From: Actinomycetota bacterium
Lineage (GTDB): Bacteria; Actinomycetota; Acidimicrobiia; Acidimicrobiales; Iamiaceae
DNA length: 64,000 bases
Reading direction: 5' to 3'
NCBI GenBank assembly: GCA_016185275.1
Contig: JACPNX010000038.1
Coordinates: 65,848 to 129,847 of the forward strand
Shown: positions 1 through 5,684 of the stretch, one piece after another
Layout: each line of letters opens with the position of its first letter
Position numbering within the stretch: the first letter of the stretch is position 1
Program-made: the position numbers and the translations under genes
Notes under the pieces: model-generated
What the model saw: the letters and a program-made list of their open reading frames with translations, nothing else
The model's database searches: none
Told to the model about the DNA's origin: nothing

Positions 1-99
1 CGTGGCCGCCGTGGCCGCCGTGGCCGCCGTGGCCGCCGTGGCCGCCGTGGCCGCCGTGGCCGCCGTGGCCGCCGTGGCCGCCGTGGCCGCCGTGGCCGC
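1..99. repeat. 9-bp tandem repeat, at least 11 copies, cut by window edge
   Basis: Eleven uninterrupted copies of the 9-mer CGTGGCCGC fill the left edge and presumably continue outside. Read on the minus strand the unit encodes Gly-Gly-His; on the plus strand Ala-Ala-Val. The minus reading continues into a non-repetitive upstream peptide with an imperfect extra GHGG, so the repeat is probably a protein tail. Confidence 0.95.
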
Positions 100-217
100 G
101 GACGGGCTGCATCGCCGGAACGGCCCGTCCGCCGTGGCCGGAATGGGCGGCCGCCTCGCCGGTCGGCGCTGGATCGCCCCTCAGGAGGGCGGTGACCGCG
201 CCGGGGACGGGCTCCAC
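1..217 (-). CDS. Partial Gly-Gly-His repeat protein, C-terminus outside window
   Basis: Unrecognised gene. From a possible GTG at 217 the minus strand stays open to the edge and reads MEPVPGAVTALLRGD..., then about 20 ordinary residues with one GHGG, then an uninterrupted (GGH)n tract of at least 11 units. The start overlaps the last codons of the subtilase upstream, suggesting translational coupling in the same direction. His/Gly repeats of this type can bind divalent metals (Ni, Zn, Cu) in other proteins, but nothing here proves that. No signal peptide or membrane segment is visible in the part seen. An ATG at 112 is an alternative start. The opposite-strand Ala-Ala-Val reading is a less likely shadow. 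Confidence 0.4.
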   Translation of the reverse strand, partial: MEPVPGAVTALLRGDPAPTGEAAAHSGHGGRAVPAMQPVRGHGGHGGHGGHGGHGGHGGHGGHGGHGGHGGH

Positions 218-1512
218 GGATGCGCGGCCTCCACAGCCGCCAGGACGGTCCGCTCCTCGCGCCGGCGGTGCGCGATCACCAACGCCGCCGTGGTCGACGC
301 CGAGAGGAGAAGCGAGACAGGCAGGGCGATGCGGCGCCAGGGTCGCGGTTCGGCGCCGGTGAACGAGGCGGGCGCGGGCGGGCCGGATGCACCGGCTCGG
401 GTTCGACCGGGGAGCGGCGTGCCCGGTTCGGCGACCGGAGTGGGACGCGGCGCACCGAGCGCCCGCGCCACGTCGAGGGCACCTGCGCCGTAGAAGGGGT
501 CGGGCCCGGGTGGGCCGAGGTCTCGGGCGGTGGCGAGCAGGCGCCGCACCACCTCGGGCGGGGACATGCCGGTGGAGCGCAGGAGGGCCGCAGCGCCCGC
601 CACGTGCGGGGCGGCCATCGAGGTGCCCGCGAGGCAGGCGTAGTCGTCGGCCGTCGCGGTCGCGCCCGCGAAGGTGGAGACGATGCCGCGTTGGCCGGGC
701 CCGGGACGGCACGAGGCGGCAGTGTCGCCCTGGACTCCTCCCGGTGCCGCGATGGCCCAGCCGCTCGCCCGCAGCGGCCGGTCGTAGGGAGCCAGGCTCG
801 CGTTGCGCTGGAGGGCGGTCACGACCAGCACGGGATCGCCCGCGGCGAAGCCGGTCGAGTCGGAGCCGTTGCCCGCGGCGGCGACGACGATCACGCCGCG
901 CTGCCAGGCTTCGGCGACGGCGGCTTCGATGGTGCCCCGTTCGGCCGGGTCCGTCGTGCTGAGCGACAGGTTGACGACGTCGGCACCTCGGGCGACGGCC
1001 CACCGGAGCCCGGCGGCCACGTCGAGCCCCGAACCGGTCGCAGGGCAGCCCGGACAGCCGTCGAGCACCCGCACGGCGAGGAGCTTGGCGTCGGGGGCGA
1101 CGGACGCGATCCCCCGACCGTTGCCCGTCCGGGCGGCGATGATGCCTGCCACGTGGGTGCCGTGGCCGTTCGTGTCGGTGCCGCCCGGCCGGCACCTCGC
1201 CGGGTCGCCTCGAGCGCCGATGCAGTCCACGGCCTGGGTGACGGCTCCGGCGAGGTCGGGGTGGCCGGCCGCGATCCCCGAGTCGACGACCGCAACCGTC
1301 ACGCCCCGACCGGTGGCCCGGGGCCACGCGGCGGGCGCGCCGATCTGGGCGAGGTTCCACTGCATGCCCTGCACGAGAGCGGGATCGTCGGCCGCGCGCC
1401 TGCGGGTTCCGTCGCCCCGGCCGGCCGAGGCGAGGGCGGGGACCGGCCACGCCGCCACGACGACCAAGGCGGCGAGCGCCCACCACGCTCGATCAGCTGC
1501 ACGGTCACGCAC
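181..1512 (-). CDS. Subtilisin-family (S8) serine peptidase, mycosin-like, membrane-anchored
   Basis: A 443-residue secreted peptidase if started at the GTG at 1512; a TTG at 1542 adds ten residues. N-terminal hydrophobic signal at about 10-30. Complete catalytic triad: Asp77 in VAVVDSGI, His117 in NGHGTHVAG, Ser298 in GTSMAAPH, with oxyanion Asn215 in AAGNG. A Pro-rich linker follows, then one transmembrane helix at about 395-414 and a basic cytoplasmic tail. Signal, S8 domain, Pro linker and C-terminal anchor is the layout of mycosins (MycP) of type VII secretion. No ESX gene (EccB/C/D, WXG100) is next to it, so a general cell-surface protease is equally possible. It is not the intracellular form because both membrane elements are present. 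The GGH-repeat gene follows downstream. Confidence 0.9.
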   Translation of the reverse strand: MRDRAADRAWWALAALVVVAAWPVPALASAGRGDGTRRRAADDPALVQGMQWNLAQIGAPAAWPRATGRGVTVAVVDSGIAAGHPDLAGAVTQAVDCIGARGDPARCRPGGTDTNGHGTHVAGIIAARTGNGRGIASVAPDAKLLAVRVLDGCPGCPATGSGLDVAAGLRWAVARGADVVNLSLSTTDPAERGTIEAAVAEAWQRGVIVVAAAGNGSDSTGFAAGDPVLVVTALQRNASLAPYDRPLRASGWAIAAPGGVQGDTAASCRPGPGQRGIVSTFAGATATADDYACLAGTSMAAPHVAGAAALLRSTGMSPPEVVRRLLATARDLGPPGPDPFYGAGALDVARALGAPRPTPVAEPGTPLPGRTRAGASGPPAPASFTGAEPRPWRRIALPVSLLLSASTTAALVIAHRRREERTVLAAVEAAHPWSPSPARSPPS

Positions 1513-1605
1513 CGTGACATGATGCCAAGACCGGCTACGCAACGCGTGATCGACGCTCGGGGCACGGCGAAGCGTCCAAGTGATCGGGCCGCCGGAGCGA
1601 TCGGG

Positions 1606-2238
1606 TCAGAGCCGACGCACGACGGTGACGACCTTGCCGTAGATGTGGACCTCCGCCGGCGTGAGCTCGATCGGCGCGAGGCGCGCGTTGGCCGGCTCAA
1701 GGACGATCTTGCCGCCCCCCGGCCGGTACGTCTTCACCGTCGCCTCGTCACCCGGTATCCCGGCCACGACGACGTCGCCCTTGTCAGCCGTCTCCTGGGC
1801 CCGCACGACCACGTAGTCGCCGTCGAGGATGCCCATCTCGACCATCGAGTCACCTCTGACGCGGAGCATGAACAGGTTCCCCTCGCCGGTGAAGTCGGCC
1901 GGCAACGGGAGGGTCTCCTCCACGTTCTCCTGTGCAAGGACATCGGTGCCGGCGGCGACGTCGCCGATGAGAGGGACGTGCCGGACGGGCCGGCGCTCGA
2001 CCGCCGCGCCGGAGGTGGCGTCGTAGCGGACCTCGAGCGCGCGCGGCTTGGTGGGGTCGCGCCGGAGGTAGCCGAGTCGCTGGAGCGAGTTGAGGTGGTT
2101 GTGAACCGTCGAGGGCGACGTGAGGCCGACGGCCTGGCCGATCTCGCGAACGGACGGGGGATAGCCACGCGCCCGCATGCTGCGATCGATGCACTCGAGG
2201 ATCTCCCGCTGGCGGGGGGTCAGGGTGGTCTCGGCCAT
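1606..2238 (-). CDS. lexA: LexA repressor, SOS regulator
   Basis: A 210-residue LexA. N-terminal winged helix (residues 1-70, recognition region around GLTSPSTVHNHLN) and a C-terminal S24 autoprotease domain. The self-cleavage bond is Ala96-Gly97 (DVAAGT), catalytic Ser131 in RGDSMVEMG, general-base Lys169 in DEATVKTYRP. It represses SOS genes until RecA-ssDNA triggers cleavage. The start at ATG 2238 is chosen because GGAGG lies 7 nt upstream; an in-frame ATG at 2256 lacks this. The promoter carries a LexA-box-like site over the -35, so autorepression is expected. The LysM gene is divergent and nrdR follows it, the order known from mycobacteria (lexA, Rv2719c, nrdR). Confidence 0.98.
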   Translation of the reverse strand: MAETTLTPRQREILECIDRSMRARGYPPSVREIGQAVGLTSPSTVHNHLNSLQRLGYLRRDPTKPRALEVRYDATSGAAVERRPVRHVPLIGDVAAGTDVLAQENVEETLPLPADFTGEGNLFMLRVRGDSMVEMGILDGDYVVVRAQETADKGDVVVAGIPGDEATVKTYRPGGGKIVLEPANARLAPIELTPAEVHIYGKVVTVVRRL

Positions 2239-2272
2239 CGGGTCCTCCGGGGTCATGAAACGGGTCGACAGG

Positions 2273-2301
2273 ATCGTATGGCGAACGTGCGCGCGTGTCA
2301 A
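2273..2301 (-). promoter_or_regulatory. lexA promoter
   Basis: On the minus strand TTGACA (2301-2296) and TACGAT (2278-2273) are separated by exactly 17 nt, close to the vegetative consensus. The -10 lies 34 nt upstream of the chosen lexA ATG. A LexA-box-like palindrome overlaps the -35. Confidence 0.85.
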
Positions 2302-2311
2302 ACACCCGTTC
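2300..2311. promoter_or_regulatory. LexA box 1 (imperfect), over lexA -35
   Basis: AAACACCCGTTC, matching GAAC-N4-GTTC with one change in the left half. It overlaps the lexA -35 hexamer. Confidence 0.65.
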
Positions 2312-2328
2312 GCTCCGCCCTTGACGGG

Positions 2329-2340
2329 GAACGCCCGTTC
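2329..2340. promoter_or_regulatory. LexA box 2
   Basis: GAACGCCCGTTC, a perfect GAAC-N4-GTTC as in Gram-positive SOS boxes. It follows directly after TTGACG (2321-2326), a possible -35 for the LysM gene. Confidence 0.8.
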
Positions 2341-2360
2341 GTGGTGGGGTGGGGTGCGAC

Positions 2361-2372
2361 GAACGCCCGTTC
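2361..2372. promoter_or_regulatory. LexA box 3
   Basis: Second exact copy of GAACGCCCGTTC, 32 bp (three helical turns) from box 2 and about 57 nt upstream of the LysM start codon. Confidence 0.8.
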
Positions 2373-2428
2373 CCATCGGCCACGGATCGCCGATCCCGAC
2401 TGTCACACCCCCTGAGGAGGATGAACCC

Positions 2429-2878
2429 ATGGCCGCCGTCTTCACGCCCACCACGCTTCCGCTCCGCCGGCCCCGCTACCGGCCGATTCCCATGGACCGC
2501 CCTGCCCCACCGGCGCTCCGGCTGCTACCGGGCGGTCGAGCCGCTCGCAGCTCCGCGGCCGTCTACCGGCGGCGGCGCGCGGTCGCCGCACTGCTGGCCG
2601 CCGCTCTGGCCACCGTGGTGTGGCTCGCGGCGCAGTCGGTCCTCGGCGCCGTACGCCCGGCCGAGTCGCTTCCCAGCCCGCGGACCGCCTCGGTCGTGGG
2701 CGTCGCTCCGGTGGCCCCGGGCCGCACGGTCGTCGTCCAGCCGGGCGACTCGCTGTGGTCCATAGCCCGGCGCGCGCGACCAGGGCGCGACGTGCGTGCC
2801 CTGGTCGACCGCTTGGCCGCGGAGCACGGCTTCGGCCCGCTCCGGCCCGGGGAGCGGATCGTGCTTCCGAGCCGCTGA
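2429..2878 (+). CDS. SOS-linked LysM membrane protein, ChiZ/DivS/YneA-like division inhibitor
   Basis: 149 residues: a basic Pro-rich cytoplasmic N-terminus, one transmembrane segment (about 50-72, Ala/Val/Leu-rich), and an extracytoplasmic LysM domain (about 98-147, starting TVVVQPGDSLWSIARRA and ending GERIVLP). LysM binds peptidoglycan. The start at ATG 2429 has GAGGAGG 8 nt upstream. Division inhibitors next to lexA are known in Bacillus (YneA), Corynebacterium (DivS) and Mycobacterium (Rv2719c/ChiZ), all small single-pass proteins, several with LysM. Position, divergence from lexA and the LexA boxes upstream support the same role: delaying septation during DNA damage. The proposed hydrolase activity of ChiZ cannot be judged here. 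Confidence 0.85.
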   Translation: MAAVFTPTTLPLRRPRYRPIPMDRPAPPALRLLPGGRAARSSAAVYRRRRAVAALLAAALATVVWLAAQSVLGAVRPAESLPSPRTASVVGVAPVAPGRTVVVQPGDSLWSIARRARPGRDVRALVDRLAAEHGFGPLRPGERIVLPSR

Positions 2879-2969
2879 TCCGGCCATGATGCGCTGATGC
2901 GCAGCCGCTCGCCGGCTCACGCGCTGCGCTTCGGTTCCGCAGCGATGCGGCTGCGGTGTGCGGCCCCGG

Positions 2970-2975
2970 TAGCGT
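2970..2975 (+). promoter_or_regulatory. Leaderless -10 for nrdR
   Basis: TAGCGT ends 7 nt before GTG 2983, so transcription is expected to start at or next to the start codon. Confidence 0.55.
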
Positions 2976-2982
2976 CGCCGCG

Positions 2983-3597
2983 GTGCGATGCCCTTCGTGC
3001 GCAGCGCTGGACGACAAGGTCGTCGACTCGCGCGCCTCGGATGACGGCACCGCCATCCGCCGTCGGCGCGAGTGCCTCGGCTGCGGTCGACGGTTCACGA
3101 CCTTCGAGCGGGTCGAGGAGATTCCGCTCGTCGTGCTGAAGCGGTGCGGTGATCGCGAGCCGTTCGCCAGGGAGAAGGTGGTCGCCGGCCTGCGGGCCGC
3201 GGCCAAGAACCGGCCGGTGGGCGAGGACGCGCTCGAGCAGCTGGCGGGCGAGGTCGAGGAGTCGTTGCGCCTGGAGGGCTCGGAGGTGCCTTCGGAGCGC
3301 GTCGGTGTCGCGGTCCTCGAGCGCCTCCGCGATCTGGATCAGGTGGCGTACGTGCGCTTCGCCAGCGTCTACAAGGAGTTCGCCGAGCCCGCGGATTTCG
3401 AGCACGAGCTGCGGCTGCTCACCAAGGAGTCCGCCCCGAAGCACCATCGCTCGGGCCCGCCCGGCCCGCCCGGCCCGCCCGGCCCAGCCGGCCCAGCCGG
3501 CCCACCCGGCCCAGCCGGGCGAGCCGGGCGAGGCTCGGGGCCATCGGGCTCGCCGCCGCCAGGCGCCGGGCCAGAGGCCGCGGCCGGATCGGGCTGA
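2983..3597 (+). CDS. nrdR: NrdR transcriptional repressor with collagen-like C-terminal tail
   Basis: NrdR senses ATP/dATP through an ATP-cone and represses ribonucleotide reductase genes. The protein starts at GTG 2983 (MRCPSC, the usual NrdR N-terminus); a TANNNT box 7 nt upstream supports this. Zinc ribbon Cys3/Cys6 and Cys31/Cys34, ATP-cone about 47-137 ending YVRFASVYKEF. Most family members end near residue 150. Here about 54 extra residues follow: nine perfect Gly-X-Y triplets (158-184: GPP x3, GPA x2, GPP, GPA, GRA, GRG) and then a Gly/Pro/Ala end. The tail DNA is a degenerate 9-bp repeat, so it probably grew by slippage. The likely target, nrdJ, lies about 2 kb downstream with two NrdR-box matches. 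Confidence 0.96.
   Translation: MRCPSCAALDDKVVDSRASDDGTAIRRRRECLGCGRRFTTFERVEEIPLVVLKRCGDREPFAREKVVAGLRAAAKNRPVGEDALEQLAGEVEESLRLEGSEVPSERVGVAVLERLRDLDQVAYVRFASVYKEFAEPADFEHELRLLTKESAPKHHRSGPPGPPGPPGPAGPAGPPGPAGRAGRGSGPSGSPPPGAGPEAAAGSG
3455..3534 (+). repeat. Degenerate 9-bp tandem repeat encoding Gly-Pro-Pro/Ala
   Basis: Repeats of GGCCCGCCC/GGCCCAGCC/GGCCCACCC in the 3' end of nrdR, in frame, producing the collagen-like tail. Third-base and proline/alanine variation among the units shows they are no longer identical. Confidence 0.9.
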
Positions 3598-3696
3598 GGT
3601 CGCGCCGGCGCCGTGCGCCGCGCGCACGGATCCCGACGCGCGAGGCCCCGCGCCCGGTCGGGAGGGCCCTGGGCGTGCGGCGATCTCGGCGCGGGG

Positions 3697-4449
3697 CTAC
3701 GGCGGGGCGGCGCGCTCGTAGCGCAGGAGCAGGACGCCGGCGTCTTCGAGCACGTGGGCCAGCTGCAGGTCGTGCGCTGCCGAGGAACCCGGGCCGTGGA
3801 CGATCCGGGGTGCGTCGCCGCCCAGCGCGGTCGGGGCGAGGGTGAGGCACCACTCGTCCACGAGGTCGTCGGCGACGAGCTGCGCGTTGATGCTCGGCCC
3901 GCCCTCGCACAGCACCGTCCGGACACCGGCGCCGGCCAGGCGTTCGAGGGCGGCTCGCAGGTCGAGCTGCCCGGTCGCCGAGGCCAGCTCCCACACCTCG
4001 GCGATGTCGTCGAGGTCCCGGCGCCGGTCGGGCCGTCCCGCGCCCGCGGTCAGGACGAACGGTGGCTCCGTGGCCTCGGTGAACACTGCCGAGGTGGCGT
4101 CCAGATCGAGGCGGCCGCTCACGATGGCGAGCCGCGGGAGCGCGGCCTGCCCACGCGCGCGGCGTTGCGCTTGCACCTCGTGCGACGCCCTCGGCGGGCC
4201 GTAGCGCTCGGCGCGCACGGTGCCCGCGCCGACGAGGATCACGTCGGGAACCGTGCGGATCGTCGAGAAGGCGGCCCGATCAGGCGCCCCGCCGAGAGCC
4301 GCCGAGCGCCCGGACACGGTCGCCCCACCGTCCACGCTCGCGACCATGTTGACCATCACCCACGGTCGGCCCGCCGGAGGCGGGCGCGGCGGTGCGACGT
4401 AGCAGCGGTGCAGGTCGCCGTCCGCACCGGGCGGGAAGAGCTGGTGCAC
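3697..4449 (-). CDS. RibD C-terminal/dihydrofolate reductase-fold pyrimidine reductase-like protein
   Basis: 250 residues with the RibD C-terminal (DHFR-like) fold only; the N-terminal deaminase of bifunctional RibD is missing. Family features: VMVNMVASVDGG near the N-terminus (strand A and the substrate loop), DVILVGAGTVRAERYGP (NADPH-binding region), and VRTVLCEGGPSINAQLV towards the C-terminus. Such stand-alone actinobacterial proteins are annotated as pyrimidine reductase family. A role in riboflavin synthesis is possible, but no other rib gene is nearby, so another NADPH-dependent reduction is equally likely. It starts with GTG 3 nt after the MarR stop, so the two are co-transcribed and probably co-regulated. 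Confidence 0.88.
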   Translation of the reverse strand: MHQLFPPGADGDLHRCYVAPPRPPPAGRPWVMVNMVASVDGGATVSGRSAALGGAPDRAAFSTIRTVPDVILVGAGTVRAERYGPPRASHEVQAQRRARGQAALPRLAIVSGRLDLDATSAVFTEATEPPFVLTAGAGRPDRRRDLDDIAEVWELASATGQLDLRAALERLAGAGVRTVLCEGGPSINAQLVADDLVDEWCLTLAPTALGGDAPRIVHGPGSSAAHDLQLAHVLEDAGVLLLRYERAAPP

Positions 4450-4452
4450 GGG

Positions 4453-4959
4453 TCAGGACACCGGCGTCAGAGCCTTGGCGGCCTGGGCCCCCGTGGTCGC
4501 TCCCGGATTCACGTGATCGCGCACCTTGCGCAGCAACCGCATGAGGGTCGCCAGCTCCTCGGCGTCCAGCAGGCCCGTGAACCAGTGGTCGAGGACCTCG
4601 AGGTGCTGTGCCACTGCGGAGCCGATGCGACGGCGCCCGCTGGCCGTGATGACCGTGTAGGCACCCCGGCGATCGGAGGGGCACGGTTCGCGCGCCACGA
4701 GCCGCTCGCGCTCGAGCCGGTCCACCAACCGGGTCAGCCCGCTGCTGGACAGCCCGACCTGCGCGGCGAGGTCGCTCATCCGGAGCCGGCCCCGCGGTGT
4801 CCTGGACAGGCGCACCAGGACCTCGAACTCCGGCACGAGGAGGCCGTTGGCGCTGATGCTGGGGCTGACGGCGCGTATGAGGCCCGCATGCGTCTCCACC
4901 AGTAGGCCCATGGCGGTGAGGCGGGGGTCGTCGAGGGGGTCGGTGGCTCGGGGGGGCAC
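4453..4959 (-). CDS. MarR-family transcriptional regulator
   Basis: 168 residues, a MarR winged-helix repressor. The helix-turn-helix and wing are around RMSDLAAQVGLSSSGLTRLVDRLERERLVAREPCPSDRR, read here in two overlapping parts: LSSSGLTRLVDRLE is the recognition helix and PSDRRGAYTVI the wing. MarR proteins often sense phenolics, drugs or oxidants. The start is set at GTG 4959: TACCCT ends exactly 6 nt upstream, a leaderless promoter; the longer reading begins at an unsupported TTG (5010). The RibD-like gene follows after 3 nt and is the probable regulated partner. Confidence 0.93.
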   Translation of the reverse strand: MPPRATDPLDDPRLTAMGLLVETHAGLIRAVSPSISANGLLVPEFEVLVRLSRTPRGRLRMSDLAAQVGLSSSGLTRLVDRLERERLVAREPCPSDRRGAYTVITASGRRRIGSAVAQHLEVLDHWFTGLLDAEELATLMRLLRKVRDHVNPGATTGAQAAKALTPVS

Positions 4960-4965
4960 GGCGGG

Positions 4966-4971
4966 AGGGTA
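4966..4971 (-). promoter_or_regulatory. Leaderless -10 for the MarR gene
   Basis: On the minus strand TACCCT is followed by 6 nt and then GTG 4959. Confidence 0.6.
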
Positions 4972-5502
4972 CCCGGTGTGCTTGTCGGGCGACGAGGTTG
5001 CGCCCGGCAACAGTTCGCATCACGAAACGACGGCAGCGACGGCGGGGATGGCGTCTGCGGCTTGGCGCCGTGGCCCTCGGCGCGGTGGCGCCCCCGCAGG
5101 CCGACGCGTCGGCGCCTCGAGCCGGGGCGTCGAGCTGCTCGGCGGCGTGGCCGTTGGCGCGGTGGCGCGCCCGCTCGTTCGGCGGCTGTGCGGTCCATCC
5201 GCATGGCTGGGGAGAACTCGGGCCGGAATCCACAACGTTGTTCCCCTTCCGTTCCACAAGCCGTCACCCGTAGGGTCACCTCCGGACATCGAACGGGGGC
5301 GCGGCGCCCTCTCGGAACTGGTGGTGTGGGCGCCGGGGCAGCGAGGCCCCGGCGGCAAGTCCTTGAGGGCGCGACGCGGACACTGCGCGTCCGGCGCCCT
5401 TCGACCTGGGAGCCAGCGCCGCGTCCCCGTCCTGTCCCCGGACCACCACGGACCGGTCGAGTGGTGCGACGGGTCGACGGCGAAAAACAACGGACGAACC
5501 CA
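4972..5502. other. 530-bp gap between the divergent MarR gene and nrdJ promoter
   Basis: No convincing gene is seen: the open frames have no start signals and poor codon pattern. It contains a short perfect palindrome ACAACGTTGT near 5231 and a TAGGGT near 5271. Their function, if any, is unknown. Confidence 0.6.
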
Positions 5503-5532
5503 TTGACACCGGTGAAATTACGGTGCTGTAAT
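5503..5532 (+). promoter_or_regulatory. nrdJ promoter
   Basis: TTGACA (5503-5508) and TGTAAT (5527-5532) with an 18-nt spacer, in a local AT-richer patch that stands out from the surrounding GC-rich DNA. The NrdR boxes follow immediately, in the expected transcript start region. Confidence 0.75.
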
Positions 5533-5534
5533 CA

Positions 5535-5550
5535 ACCCCACATCTTGTGG
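5535..5550. promoter_or_regulatory. NrdR box 1 upstream of nrdJ
   Basis: ACCCCACATCTTGTGG matches 11 of 16 positions of the general NrdR consensus acaCwAtATaTwGtgt, including a complete right half. It also contains the perfect inverted repeat CCACA-TCT-TGTGG. Confidence 0.7.
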
Positions 5551-5576
5551 TGCCGCGGCGCCGAGGCAAGGGGCCG

Positions 5577-5592
5577 CCACAACGGATTGTGG
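5577..5592. promoter_or_regulatory. NrdR box 2 upstream of nrdJ
   Basis: CCACAACGGATTGTGG, a perfect 6-bp inverted repeat around 4 nt, matches 12 of 16 consensus positions. It is 42 bp, four helical turns, from box 1, so both lie on the same face of the helix. Paired, phased boxes are typical for NrdR. Confidence 0.75.
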
Positions 5593-5684
5593 TGAGCACC
5601 AAGCGGGCAGGGCCCGCTCGTCCCGGTCGCTCGGTCCGCCGCAACCCACATCGGTCGCCCCGATCCAACTGACGAGGAGCGCTC

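Noticed and set aside
2-493. Plus-strand Ala-Ala-Val repeat reading at the left edge
   Set aside because: It overlaps the subtilase gene antisense and has no ribosome site; the minus-strand GGH frame continues into an ordinary peptide.
5503-5684. Possible cobalamin riboswitch upstream of B12-dependent nrdJ
   Set aside because: No B12-box (GCCACTG) or long structured leader is visible; only promoter and NrdR boxes.
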